DNA of 28,815 nt, taken from Methanobrevibacter thaueri (GTDB taxonomy: Archaea; Methanobacteriota; Methanobacteria; Methanobacteriales; Methanobacteriaceae). Within the stretch, counting starts at the first letter, position 1; the number at the start of each line of letters is the position of its first letter. Below, in pieces: positions 1 through 8,245 of this stretch. The stretch spans positions 1 to 28,815 of the forward strand of contig NZ_SUTK01000022.1 of NCBI RefSeq assembly GCF_015062905.1, written 5' to 3'. The translations under genes were made by a program, and so were the position numbers. The notes under the pieces are model-generated. The model was not told where the DNA came from. It searched no databases and saw nothing but the letters and a program-made list of their open reading frames with translations.

Positions 1-2
1 AA

Positions 3-452
3 TGCAGAAACATGAGCAGACAATGGAAAAAACTACAAAAAAGACTACAAAAATGGTACAACAAAAGAACAAACCAATTAAATGACTACATTGAAAAACT
101 AACCTACAACCTAGTTAAAAAATATGATACCATAGTCTTTGAAGAAAACTACTCTACTATCAAGATCTTAATCGGAGGAGAACAAAACATGATATTTCCT
201 CTATCGCGATTCATAAAAAGACTAAAAGACAAATTCCAACTCTACAAACCCGAAACAGACGGAGTACAATTCGTAAAACCACACAACACAAGCCGAACAT
301 GCCACCACTGCGGACACATAAACAAAGAGTTAAAAATCAAAACACGCAACTGGAAATGTCAAAAATGCGGAAAAACACTTGATAGAGATATAAACGCAGC
401 AATTAATATTCTAAACCGCTGGTTCAACGGGGATAGCCTGAAAAATACTTAA
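3..452 (+). CDS. tnpB: IS200/IS605-type TnpB RNA-guided nuclease, C-terminal part (5' end outside window)
   Basis: The frame is open at the left edge, so this is the C-terminal part of a longer protein; the first in-frame ATG at 12 is probably internal. Counting from it, the RuvC-II acidic residue lies in IVFEEN (E44). The zinc finger follows as CHHC then CQKC, and the RuvC-III aspartate is in DRDINAAINI. This order is typical of TnpB, the nuclease of IS200/IS605 elements that uses an RNA from its own right end as guide. The RuvC-I aspartate and DNA-recognition lobe would lie upstream. The stop codon falls inside a folded RNA-like segment (429-515). No tnpA is visible, so whether the element is mobile by itself cannot be judged. 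The family is sure; intactness is unknown. Confidence 0.88.
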   Translation, partial: CRNMSRQWKKLQKRLQKWYNKRTNQLNDYIEKLTYNLVKKYDTIVFEENYSTIKILIGGEQNMIFPLSRFIKRLKDKFQLYKPETDGVQFVKPHNTSRTCHHCGHINKELKIKTRNWKCQKCGKTLDRDINAAINILNRWFNGDSLKNT

Positions 453-515
453 ATTAACCTTATTAAGTGAAAATAATTCAGGAATCCCCATCCTCTATAG
501 GATGGGGTGGTTCAA
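429..515 (+). ncRNA. Putative omega RNA 3' scaffold / right end of the tnpB element
   Basis: The 3' end of tnpB and the following 60 bases fold well by eye. GGGGAT (429-434) pairs with ATCCCC (484-489) and CCTGAA (437-442) with TTCAGG (477-482). Inside this, ACTTAA (447-452) pairs with TTAAGT (463-468). An alternative hairpin, CCCCATCC (486-493) with GGATGGGG (500-507), reuses four of the same C residues. It is followed by GGTTCAA (509-515), also present at 421-427. TnpB guide RNAs are known to come from this position, with the guide starting just past the element's right end. The exact boundary is inferred. Confidence 0.55.
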
Positions 516-621
516 AGGATATATTAAGACCAAAAATATTTTAGTTTCCTACATTACTCATATAGTTACCGACATTTTCGGATTTGCCGTGGCAATAATG
601 GGATTAGAATTTAATTTCAAT

Positions 622-658
622 TTGAATTCTCTGAAATTGGGAATTCAACTTTTTTTTT
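622..658 (+). terminator. Hairpin plus T-run terminator before iorA
   Basis: TTGAATTC (622-629) pairs with GAATTCAA (641-648) around an 11-base loop and is followed by a 9-T run (650-658). It would stop transcripts entering from the tnpB side and insulate iorA. T-runs alone can terminate archaeal transcription, so the hairpin may not be required. Confidence 0.5.
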
Positions 659-725
659 GAAAAATACTTATACTTTGAAGTAGTATATTTTATATGTATT
701 AACGATAAATTTTGAGGAAATCATA

Positions 726-2618
726 ATGAATTTAAAAGAATTAGTTACCGGAGAGTCCGGTGAAAAACAGTTTTTGCTTGGAAATGAAGCTGCCGTAAGA
801 GGAGTAATAGAGGCAGGAGTTTCCATTGCTGCTACATATCCCGGAACTCCTTCATCAGAAATTGGAAATGTATTGTCAGTATTGGCTAAGGATGCCAATA
901 TTTATTTTGAGTTTTCCACCAATGAAAAAGTTGCCATGGAGGTTGCTGCCACCGCAGCCGCTTCAGGACTGAGGTCTTTCACTTTCATGAAGCATGTGGG
1001 TATGAATGTTGCGGCAGACTCATTCATGACTACAGCATACTCTGGAGTAACCGGTGGAATGGTAATTCTGTCTGCAGATGATCCTTCACTCTTTTCATCT
1101 CAAAACGAGCAGGATACACGTAACTATGCAAGAATTGCTAACGTGCCCGTTTTGGAACCGTCAAACTGTCAGGAAGTAAAGGACATGGTCAAATATGCAT
1201 TTGACTTATCAGAACAGTTCGGTTTGCCGGTAATCGTCAGAACCACCACCCGTGTTTCACACATGAGGGGAGTAGTCGAATTTGGAGACGTTAATGATAA
1301 CTCATCAAACAATGATAATCACTGGAAGAGAGGCCACTTCAACAAGGACCCATCAAAATATGTTCCAGTTCCTGCATTTGCGGGAGACATGCATATCAGA
1401 TTATGGGACAAAATCAAAAAAATCGAAGGAACCTCTAATAAAAGCGAATTCAATCATGAAATCACCTTTTCCGATGAAAAGGTATATGGATTGATAGCTT
1501 CAAGCAGTGCATATAACTATGCTCACGATATTGTAAAGTTCAATGGTTTGGATGTCAACATATTGAAATTAGGATTTTCCTATCCTTTCCCTCAGGACAA
1601 GGTCGTTGAATTCCTGGAGGATTTGGATGAGGTATTCATAGTCGAAGAGGTTGATCCAATCATTGAAAGGGATGTGCTTGCCGCAATCGGTGCCAAAAAC
1701 CTTGATGTAATTGTCCATGGTAAAATGGATGGAACTTTCCCTCTTTATCATGAATTCAATTCAGACATCGTTGCACAAGGTTTGGACAAGGTTTTAAACT
1801 TCGATGAAAAAGAAGTAGTCAGTTATTCTTCAAGCCTGGAGGAACTGCAGGAAAATATCCCTTCAAGAGCTCCTGTATTGTGTGCAGGATGTCCACACAG
1901 GGCAATGTATTACGGAATAAACCTTGCAATTGAAGAACTTGGCCTGAAACCTGAAGACGTTATTTTCGCGTCAGACATCGGATGCTATACATTGGGAATC
2001 AATCCGCCATACAACGCTGCCGATTACCTGCTGTCAATGGGTTCAAGCGTAGGGGACGGTTGCGGATTTTCAGTTTCAACTGACCAGAAGGTTGCAAGCT
2101 TCATTGGAGACTCCACATTTTTCCACAGCGGTGTTTCACCTCTAATCAATGCAGTCCACAACAAACACAACTTTGTTCTGACAGTTCTTGACAACAGGAT
2201 TACTGCAATGACAGGTGGTCAGCCTAACCCTGGAATTCCTGTTGACGGAATGGGCGATGAGGCTCCTGAGGTATCAATCCGTAAACTTGCATTGGCTTGC
2301 GGATGTGATTATGTGCGCGTAATAAATCCATTTAACCTTGAACAGGTTGTTAAAACTTATAAGGAAGCATTTGAAAGAAATGATACTGCTGTAATCATAT
2401 CAAAAGCTCCATGTACATTAATCAAAGGATTGACTAAAAAGCCGCCGGTCAACTTTGTAGAAGGAAACTGCAATTATTGTGACAAATGTGTAAGCGAATT
2501 GGCCTGTCCGGCAATATCTAAAGTTGATGGAAAGATTACAATAGATAAGGCACAATGTGACGGATGCAATGTATGTATACAGGTCTGTAAGTATGGTGCT
2601 CTAGAGGCAGGTAGGTGA
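726..2618 (+). CDS. iorA: Indolepyruvate:ferredoxin oxidoreductase, alpha subunit
   Basis: 630 residues, the usual IorA length. The N-terminal pyrimidine-type thiamine-diphosphate domain carries ATYPGTPSSEIG. The thiamine-diphosphate-binding motif starts at GDS (about residue 461) and ends at LDN. The C-terminus has two ferredoxin cysteine clusters, CNYCDKC...CP (from about 582) and CDGCNVCIQVC (from about 611), for two [4Fe-4S] centres. The enzyme interconverts arylpyruvates and aryl-acetyl-CoA plus CO2 with ferredoxin. In methanogens it is known to run in the biosynthetic direction, making Trp, Phe and Tyr precursors from arylacetates. GAGG lies just before the ATG, and TATA-like sequence lies at about 667-694. 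iorB follows after four bases. The aryl-CoA ligase needed for the biosynthetic direction is at 4033-5337. Confidence 0.96.
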   Translation: MNLKELVTGESGEKQFLLGNEAAVRGVIEAGVSIAATYPGTPSSEIGNVLSVLAKDANIYFEFSTNEKVAMEVAATAAASGLRSFTFMKHVGMNVAADSFMTTAYSGVTGGMVILSADDPSLFSSQNEQDTRNYARIANVPVLEPSNCQEVKDMVKYAFDLSEQFGLPVIVRTTTRVSHMRGVVEFGDVNDNSSNNDNHWKRGHFNKDPSKYVPVPAFAGDMHIRLWDKIKKIEGTSNKSEFNHEITFSDEKVYGLIASSSAYNYAHDIVKFNGLDVNILKLGFSYPFPQDKVVEFLEDLDEVFIVEEVDPIIERDVLAAIGAKNLDVIVHGKMDGTFPLYHEFNSDIVAQGLDKVLNFDEKEVVSYSSSLEELQENIPSRAPVLCAGCPHRAMYYGINLAIEELGLKPEDVIFASDIGCYTLGINPPYNAADYLLSMGSSVGDGCGFSVSTDQKVASFIGDSTFFHSGVSPLINAVHNKHNFVLTVLDNRITAMTGGQPNPGIPVDGMGDEAPEVSIRKLALACGCDYVRVINPFNLEQVVKTYKEAFERNDTAVIISKAPCTLIKGLTKKPPVNFVEGNCNYCDKCVSELACPAISKVDGKITIDKAQCDGCNVCIQVCKYGALEAGR

Positions 2619-2622
2619 TAGT

Positions 2623-3207
2623 ATGGATAATCATTATTGTATTTATATTTGCGGTGTAGGAGGTCAGGGAATCATCAAGACTTCCACAATCATCGGTGAA
2701 GCTGCAATGAACCAAGGTTTGGATGTGGTCATGAGTGAAATTCACGGAATGTCTCAAAGGGGAGGTTCCGTTTCAACAGAACTGAAGATTGGAGGATACA
2801 ATTCCTCAATCATACCAAATCAGGCTGCTGACATGCTGCTTTCCTTTGAACCTATTGAAACAATAAGGGGACTTGACAAGGTAAACTCAGAAACCAAAAT
2901 CGTTTACAATACCCATCCGATTATTCCGTCTTCAACAGACAAGGAATATCCAAGCGTTGACGGCATAACAAAAACCTTGAAAGAAAACTTTAAGCATGTG
3001 CTTCCAATCGATGGAACCAGATTGGCTATTGAGGCCGGAAGCGTTTTGTCATTGAATATGGTTCTTTTAGGAGCAGTCACTGCTGATGATAAGTTTCCAC
3101 TTACAAAGGAATCAGTCATTGATGCAATGAAAAATAACTTGAAACCTAAATTCCATGAAATGAATTTAAAAGCAATTGAAAGTGGGTATCAATCCATCAA
3201 AGGTTAA
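2623..3207 (+). CDS. iorB: Indolepyruvate:ferredoxin oxidoreductase, beta subunit
   Basis: 194 residues, full length for IorB, a member of the pyruvate-ferredoxin-oxidoreductase gamma family. The N-terminal ICGVGGQGI is the family signature. HGMSQRGGSV, shortly after, is conserved in IorB and related 2-oxoacid oxidoreductase subunits. It forms the heteromeric Ior enzyme with the product of iorA, which ends four bases upstream, so the two are surely cotranscribed and probably translationally coupled. No iron-sulfur cysteine clusters are visible; the electron-transfer clusters are all in IorA. Confidence 0.95.
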   Translation: MDNHYCIYICGVGGQGIIKTSTIIGEAAMNQGLDVVMSEIHGMSQRGGSVSTELKIGGYNSSIIPNQAADMLLSFEPIETIRGLDKVNSETKIVYNTHPIIPSSTDKEYPSVDGITKTLKENFKHVLPIDGTRLAIEAGSVLSLNMVLLGAVTADDKFPLTKESVIDAMKNNLKPKFHEMNLKAIESGYQSIKG

Positions 3208-3260
3208 ATTTTAAATAGTATTTATGCTAAACTATTAAATATATAAACAGTTGTGGTATT

Positions 3261-3539
3261 ATGGCTTACAAAATTGACAATGCTATTGTAAAAAAAGATA
3301 GAAACGGTAGAATAACATTAATCGATCCAGAAAACGTTTTCAAAGATGAAGATGCATTCATCGCAATTAAAAGTGATGATTTAATCACAATCCAGCTTTT
3401 AATTAATGGTATCTTAAGTAATGACTTCCAGAACTGGAGAGAATTGGGAAATGTCCCTGAAAACGAACCATTAAAAAGCCTTTTCGTACGTTTAGGTTAT
3501 TCAAAAGAAGATATATCTAACTTATTAAAAGAATTTTAG
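3261..3539 (+). CDS. Hypothetical protein, 92 residues
   Basis: I do not recognise a family. The product is a small, soluble, mixed alpha/beta-looking protein with many charged residues and no signal peptide, membrane segment or cysteine. It has its own promoter: TATA-like AAATATATAAA at about 3236-3246 lies 20-25 bases before the ATG, so the leader is very short or absent. A weak GTGGT precedes the start. A 6-bp inverted repeat (AATAGT 3214-3219, ACTATT 3231-3236) sits just upstream of the TATA box. The gene stands between iorAB and the convergent ACT/ligase pair. Codon use looks native and the reading is confident, but the function is unknown. Confidence 0.8.
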   Translation: MAYKIDNAIVKKDRNGRITLIDPENVFKDEDAFIAIKSDDLITIQLLINGILSNDFQNWRELGNVPENEPLKSLFVRLGYSKEDISNLLKEF

Positions 3540-3540
3540 A

Positions 3541-3596
3541 TATTCTTTCTTAACTATTTTTTTAAAAAATAAGAGTAGAAAAGAAGTTAATCTTTT
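3541..3596. terminator. Shared terminator region between convergent genes
   Basis: Between the convergent stops lies ATTTTTTTAAAAAAT (3556-3570), which gives a T-run in both directions. Further pyrimidine-rich sequence precedes the stop of the minus-strand gene. It is a plausible bidirectional archaeal terminator. Confidence 0.45.
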
Positions 3597-4028
3597 CTAT
3601 AAATCTTTGATGTCTTCAGCATCCAGTATTTTAACGTTGCTTTCATTTAAAGCAGCAACCGCTTTTTCCATATTTTCCAATCTCATAACGACAATGGCCT
3701 CGTCGGTTTTACTGCTTACAAAAGCGTAAAGGTATTCCAGATTAATGCCTTTTTCGTCGAAAACAGCTAGAGTTGAGTTCAGTCCGTTAGGTTCATCAGG
3801 CACTGCCAAAATGATGACCTCATTTTCTTTAACAATAAATCCGTCTTTTTCAAGAGCGGCTATTGCCTTTTCATTATCAGATACAATCAATCTTAAAATT
3901 CCGTATTTTGTTGTATCTGCTATTGATAATGCACGAATGTTAATGTTTTCTTTAGCTAATGTATCGATAGCTTTTTTAATTCTTCCTTCTTTGTTTTCGA
4001 CAAAAACTGATACTTGTTTAACTACCAT
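3597..4028 (-). CDS. Tandem ACT-domain protein, probable amino-acid sensor
   Basis: 143 residues that read as two ACT modules: residues 1-70 (QVSVFVENKEGRIKKAI...) and 71-143 (VIILAVPDEPNGLNSTLAVF...). ACT domains bind amino acids as dimers and regulate enzymes. There is no catalytic domain. The gene lies four bases after the aryl-CoA ligase, and its GGTGAT ribosome-binding site overlaps the ligase's last codons, so the two are co-expressed. Pairing of a paaK-type ligase with an ACT protein is common. I infer that it senses Phe, Tyr or Trp and tunes the ligase, but nothing in the sequence proves the ligand. Confidence 0.88.
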   Translation of the reverse strand: MVVKQVSVFVENKEGRIKKAIDTLAKENINIRALSIADTTKYGILRLIVSDNEKAIAALEKDGFIVKENEVIILAVPDEPNGLNSTLAVFDEKGINLEYLYAFVSSKTDEAIVVMRLENMEKAVAALNESNVKILDAEDIKDL

Positions 4029-4032
4029 TTTA

Positions 4033-5337
4033 TCACCTATCTAAATTCCTTTCATCAATTACACGAACAGCTTTACCTTCACTTCTTGGAAGTGATTCCG
4101 GTTCAACAATACTTACATCTACTCTAATTCCAGTTTCTGATCTGATGGATGCCTGTATTTGTTTTTCCACTCTTTCCATCTCTTTCATTTCATCTGAGAA
4201 TAACTCTTTTGTAGCTTCAACCTTAACTTCCACTTCATCTAAAATGTCAGGTCTTGTTACATGAATCATATAGTTAGGGCTTGCGCCGGATACTTTAAGC
4301 AATGCCTTTTCGATTTGAGATGGGAAAACCATGACTCCTTTGATTTTTAGCATATCATCGCTTCTACCGGTGATTCTTGTCATTCTGACAGTTGTTCTTC
4401 CACATTCACATTTATCGGAAATGAGTGAAGTCAGGTCTTTTGTTCTGAATCTTAAGATAGGCATTCCTGTTTTGGTTAGGGAAGTCAATACCAATTCTCC
4501 CTTTTCACCGTAATCCAGGGTTTCACCAGTGTCAGGGTTGATGATTTCAGGGTAGAAATGATCATCCTGTATGTGCATTCCGTTTTGGCAGTCGCATTCC
4601 TGAGCAACGCCGGGACCCATAACTTCTGTTAGACCGTAGATGTTGTGGGTTTTGATTCCAAGGGATCCTTCAATTCTTTTTCTCATTTCATCAGTCCACA
4701 TTTCGGCTCCATGGATTCCTGCTTTCAGATTGATGTCTTCTAATGCAATTCCTGCTTTTTCTCTTGACTCTCCAAGATACATTGCATAGGAGGGGGTGCA
4801 TGTTAATATGTCACTTTGGAAATCAACCATTGTATCCAGTTGCCTTTGGGTGTTTCCAGCGGAAATAGGAATTGTTATTGCTCCCATTCTGTTTCCACCA
4901 TGGTGGATACCAAATCCTCCTGTGAATAATCCGTATCCGTATGCATTTTGAATAATGTATTCTTTTTCTGCACCTGCCATTTTAAGTCCACGTGCAATAC
5001 ATTCTCCCCAAATGTCCAAGTCATTTTGAGTGTATGCGGTAACTGTTGGTTTTCCGGTTGTTCCTGAAGATGCATGAACCTCTACAATTTCTTCACGAGG
5101 AACTGCAAGCAATCCTAACGGATAAGCTTCCCTTAAATCACTTTTGGTTGTAAATGGGATTTTTTCAATGTCTTTCAATGTCTTGATGTCTTCCGGTTTC
5201 AATCCGATTTCGTCGAATCGTTTCTTATAGAACTCTACATTTTCATATGCGAGCTTTATGGTCTTCTGCAGTCTTTCTAGTTGAATCTTTTCTTTTTCTT
5301 CTTTTTCCATACATTCGGCTTTTTCATCCCAAAACAT
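4033..5337 (-). CDS. paaK: Phenylacetate-CoA ligase (arylacetate-CoA ligase)
   Basis: 434 residues, typical for PaaK-type AMP-forming ligases. Visible motifs are the phosphate-binding loop SSGTTGKPT (90-98), IYGLTE (233-238), RFRTKDL (296-302) and the hinge region TGRSDDMLKIKG (323-334). A CDCQ...CECG cysteine group at about 248-312 is usual in this family. The enzyme activates phenylacetate, and likely indole- or hydroxyphenylacetate, to the CoA ester with ATP. Beside iorAB, the natural role is salvage of gut arylacetates into aromatic amino acids: ligase, then reductive carboxylation by Ior, then transamination. The promoter on the minus strand has a TATA-like element near 5391-5398. It is cotranscribed with the ACT gene. 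Confidence 0.94.
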   Translation of the reverse strand: MFWDEKAECMEKEEKEKIQLERLQKTIKLAYENVEFYKKRFDEIGLKPEDIKTLKDIEKIPFTTKSDLREAYPLGLLAVPREEIVEVHASSGTTGKPTVTAYTQNDLDIWGECIARGLKMAGAEKEYIIQNAYGYGLFTGGFGIHHGGNRMGAITIPISAGNTQRQLDTMVDFQSDILTCTPSYAMYLGESREKAGIALEDINLKAGIHGAEMWTDEMRKRIEGSLGIKTHNIYGLTEVMGPGVAQECDCQNGMHIQDDHFYPEIINPDTGETLDYGEKGELVLTSLTKTGMPILRFRTKDLTSLISDKCECGRTTVRMTRITGRSDDMLKIKGVMVFPSQIEKALLKVSGASPNYMIHVTRPDILDEVEVKVEATKELFSDEMKEMERVEKQIQASIRSETGIRVDVSIVEPESLPRSEGKAVRVIDERNLDR

Positions 5338-5460
5338 GATATCCCTATTTGATTAATTTTTCTAATGTATTTAATTATGTAACTTATTGAATATATAATT
5401 TTCTTAGACAACTGTTTAATTTTTCGATTTTAATCTTAATTAATTTTAACGATGTTGATT

Positions 5461-5506
5461 AAAAATTGATTTGTACTCGTTAAATTACAAATTTGCATCA
5501 ATTTTT
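5461..5506. repeat. AT-rich bulged inverted repeat upstream of the TPR-like gene
   Basis: AAAAATTGA (5461-5469) pairs with TCAATTTTT (5498-5506). TTTGTA (5470-5475) continues the helix with TACAAA (5486-5491). That leaves a 10-base loop and a one-sided TTTGCA bulge. It lies between the divergent paaK and TPR-like promoters. It could be a DNA operator or a terminator for upstream transcription. AT-richness makes chance pairing more likely. Confidence 0.35.
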
Positions 5507-5567
5507 ACTTTATTTTGTCTACCAAGTATTTATACAAGTTTTTTATAAGTTTTACATGGTGATTAAT

Positions 5568-6365
5568 TTGAATTCACAAATTGAAACGGCTAAAAAAGAG
5601 TATGATGAGAAAAATTATGAAATGGCTTTGGAAATATTGGATGGCATCGAAGTTGAAGGTGAGTATCAAAAGCTTGTAGTCTTCATTAAAATAGCCAGTT
5701 TGATGGCATTGAGACGTTATGAAGATTCTTTAAACATCATCGATTCAAATATTGAAAAATTTCCCTATAGTGAATTTCTATGGTCCAGAAAGGTTGAATG
5801 CCAGTATTTCAATGGGGATGAGGAGGATGCTGTCAAATCCCTGGAGGAGCTTGAACGCATTGTCAATAAGGATGATAAGCAGAGTCTTGTTTTTCTTGCC
5901 GAAGAGTTTGAAATGATCGGCAATCACGAAAATGCTTTGAAATATTGTGATATGGCACTGGATATCGATGAGGATTTTGTTGATGCGGTTCGCCAAAAGT
6001 CTATGTCTGCAAGTGCTCTAAAGGATTATGATATGATGAGTGATTGTGCAGACAGGCTTTTGGAACTTTATAACAGTGACTTTGAAAAATTGATCCCATT
6101 CACGTTAAAACTGTTCTCCGGGAGATATAGGGATGCACTGGGCATTGTTGAGGGGATGGATTTGTCTGATAAGGCCAATGAGGAGATGATGAAGGGCGCC
6201 ATATACAATTCAATGGTTGAGGACTTAAACATTGAAATCAGGACCTCCGCACCAATCGACATGACCATTGATGAGGTTTTGGACCTTTTCTTCAGGTATC
6301 ATTATGATGGAATTGGGCATGGTGAAATCAAGGGTGCCAAGTATTTAATCACAAAGCAACAATAA
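5568..6365 (+). CDS. TPR-like repeat protein
   Basis: About 265 residues of helical, acidic sequence with tetratricopeptide-like units, for example AKKEYDEKNYEMALEILDG near the N-terminus and AEEFEMIGNHENALKYCDMALDI mid-protein. There is no catalytic motif, signal peptide or membrane segment, so it is probably a cytoplasmic scaffold. I place the start at TTG 5568 because GGTGAT (5558-5563) sits four bases before it, the spacing other genes here use. ATG 5556 overlaps that site and an ATG at 5493 lies before the TATA-like TTTATAC (about 5529-5535). The C-terminal 60 residues do not look like TPR and may be a separate domain. Partner and function are unknown. Confidence 0.78.
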   Translation: MNSQIETAKKEYDEKNYEMALEILDGIEVEGEYQKLVVFIKIASLMALRRYEDSLNIIDSNIEKFPYSEFLWSRKVECQYFNGDEEDAVKSLEELERIVNKDDKQSLVFLAEEFEMIGNHENALKYCDMALDIDEDFVDAVRQKSMSASALKDYDMMSDCADRLLELYNSDFEKLIPFTLKLFSGRYRDALGIVEGMDLSDKANEEMMKGAIYNSMVEDLNIEIRTSAPIDMTIDEVLDLFFRYHYDGIGHGEIKGAKYLITKQQ

Positions 6366-6408
6366 TGTACAAAAAAGTACATCAATGTATTTTAGTAAGC
6401 TTTATAAA
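6365..6408 (+). promoter_or_regulatory. Inverted repeat plus TATA box for the symporter operon
   Basis: ATGTAC (6365-6370) and GTACAT (6377-6382) form a perfect inverted repeat around six A residues, 18 bases before the TATA-like TTTATAAA (6401-6408). Transcription would begin near 6430, giving a leader of about 40 bases. The placement fits an operator read by a dimeric regulator; which one is unknown. Confidence 0.5.
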
Positions 6409-6471
6409 TATGGAACATAATAAATTAAAGTGGATATTAAGTTATTTAATATTTTTTAGAGGTAATTAATT

Positions 6472-8082
6472 ATGGACGTAATGATTTTAACAATAGTGTT
6501 TATAATCTACATATTCGCGCTCGTTTTTGTAGGTTATTACGCATACAAAAAGACTAATTCCTCTGAAGACTTCATGATTGCTGGTAAGGATACACATCCA
6601 TTCATCATGGCAATGAGTTATGGAGCTACTTTTATTTCGACAGCAGCTATTGTTGGTTTTGGAGGAGTTGCTAGTGAATATGGTATGAGTGTTTTATGGT
6701 TAGCATTCTTAAACATTATCATTGGTGTATTTATCGCATTTGTATTTTTAGGAAAGAGAACACGTAGGATGGGGCATGCTTTGGAATCCCTGACATTCCC
6801 TGAATTTTTGGGAAAACGTTTTGACTCCAAATTCATCCATTACTTCTCAGGATTGATAATCTTCTGTGCAATGCCTTTATATGCAGCGGTAGTATTAATT
6901 GGTGCTGCAAGATTTCTGGAATCTTCATTAATGATTAATTTCAGCATAGCATTGATGATTTTATCAATCATTATCACATTCTATGTGCTGTTCGGTGGAA
7001 TCCGTGGTGTAATGTATACTGACGCACTTCAGGGAACCATCATGGTAGTCGCAATGGTATTCCTTTTAGTATTTGTCTACTGGCTGCTTGGAGGAATCAG
7101 CACAGCGAACACTGCACTGACAAATATGGTTAATCTTTATCCTGCCGATGCCATTGCAACGGGAGGTACGGGCTGGACGGCCTTCCCAGAGTTTGGAACA
7201 CCATTCTGGTGGTCACTTGTATCATCCACATTAATCGGTGTAGGTATCGGGGTTCTCGCACAGCCTTCACTGATTGTAAGATTCATGACAGTCAAATCAG
7301 ACAAGGAACTCAACAGGTCAGTCTTGATTGGAGGTATATTCATTGCAATCATGCCTACAACAGCATATATCGTAGGATCACTTTCAAATGTATACTTCTA
7401 TGACAAGCTGGGCAAAATCGCTGTTGACGTGGTTGGAGGAAACATCGACAAGGTCATTCCGACATTCATCACAATGGCACTTCCTGAATGGTTCGTATAC
7501 ATCTTCCTTCTGTCCCTGATTGCAGCTGCAATGTCAACAATATCCTCACAACTGCACACCCAGGGAACCGCATTCGGTGTGGACATATACGGTACAATAA
7601 GGGAAAAATCAAAACAGAAACTCGACCAGGTATCCATCTCCAGGGTAGGTATTCTGATAGCTATCATCCTGGCTTTGGTAATGGCATACGCACTTCCTGG
7701 AAGTGTAGTTGCACTCGGTACAAGTCTCTTCTTTGAAATCTGTGCAGCAGCATTCCTGCCGGTATTTTTAGGAGCGCTCTACTGGAAAGGAATCACAAGA
7801 CCTGGAGCGATTGCAGGAATTGTTTCCGGAACATTCGTCAGTCTGTTCTGGTTAACATTTGTATTCAAGAAAACAGCAGTGGGTCTTGGAATATGTAAAT
7901 TCGTATTAGGCATGGAAACATTGATTCCTACAGCGCCATGGCCATTCATTGATGTAATGCTGATAGCGGTGCCAGTTTCTGCAATATTTACAATAGTAGT
8001 AAGTTTACTTACCAAACCTCCGGCACAAGAGGTCATCGATAAGGCATTTGAAAACATAGATTCAAAAGGGAGTGATGCATAA
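6472..8082 (+). CDS. Sodium:solute symporter family transporter
   Basis: 536 residues with about 13 hydrophobic helices, the size and pattern of the SSS family. Family features include the N-terminal helix followed by SSEDFMIAGKD, the SYGATFISTAAIVGFGG segment in helix 2 typical of sodium-site residues, and GGIRGVMYTDALQG in the middle. It imports an organic solute with Na+ across the cytoplasmic membrane. The substrate (amino acid, pantothenate, acetate or other) cannot be read from the sequence. Its stop overlaps the start of a 37-residue protein known to accompany such symporters. The start is preceded by GAGGT. Confidence 0.9.
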   Translation: MDVMILTIVFIIYIFALVFVGYYAYKKTNSSEDFMIAGKDTHPFIMAMSYGATFISTAAIVGFGGVASEYGMSVLWLAFLNIIIGVFIAFVFLGKRTRRMGHALESLTFPEFLGKRFDSKFIHYFSGLIIFCAMPLYAAVVLIGAARFLESSLMINFSIALMILSIIITFYVLFGGIRGVMYTDALQGTIMVVAMVFLLVFVYWLLGGISTANTALTNMVNLYPADAIATGGTGWTAFPEFGTPFWWSLVSSTLIGVGIGVLAQPSLIVRFMTVKSDKELNRSVLIGGIFIAIMPTTAYIVGSLSNVYFYDKLGKIAVDVVGGNIDKVIPTFITMALPEWFVYIFLLSLIAAAMSTISSQLHTQGTAFGVDIYGTIREKSKQKLDQVSISRVGILIAIILALVMAYALPGSVVALGTSLFFEICAAAFLPVFLGALYWKGITRPGAIAGIVSGTFVSLFWLTFVFKKTAVGLGICKFVLGMETLIPTAPWPFIDVMLIAVPVSAIFTIVVSLLTKPPAQEVIDKAFENIDSKGSDA

Positions 8083-8195
8083 TGGGAATTTTAGGAATTG
8101 AAGACCCCTGGATTTGGGGAGTATACCTTGGAATTATCCTATCAACCCTTTTATGTGTTGTTTATGGTATTGTAAACTGGAATAAGGGAGATTAA
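8082..8195 (+). CDS. Symporter small accessory protein, 37 residues
   Basis: The ATG shares its A with the symporter's stop codon (TAATG), so translation is coupled. The product starts MGILGIEDPWIWGVYLG, continues with one hydrophobic helix (IILSTLLCVVYGIV) and ends NWNKGD. This pattern, DPWIWG plus one helix plus NW-NKG, matches the small accessory proteins encoded directly after many SSS transporters in archaea and anaerobic bacteria. It is probably a single-pass membrane subunit that stabilises or modulates the symporter. Confidence 0.85.
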   Translation: MGILGIEDPWIWGVYLGIILSTLLCVVYGIVNWNKGD

Positions 8196-8215
8196 ATTCT
8201 CCTACCTTATCTTTT

Positions 8216-8224
8216 TTTATATAA
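8216..8224 (+). promoter_or_regulatory. TATA box for a probably leaderless MFS transcript
   Basis: TTTATATAA is centred 26 bases before the ATG at 8246, which is the archaeal TATA-to-start-site distance. No Shine-Dalgarno precedes that ATG. A T-run (8212-8218) after the accessory gene could end the symporter transcript. So the MFS gene is likely a separate, leaderless unit. Confidence 0.5.
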
Positions 8225-8245
8225 TTAATTACAAATTCATTAACG

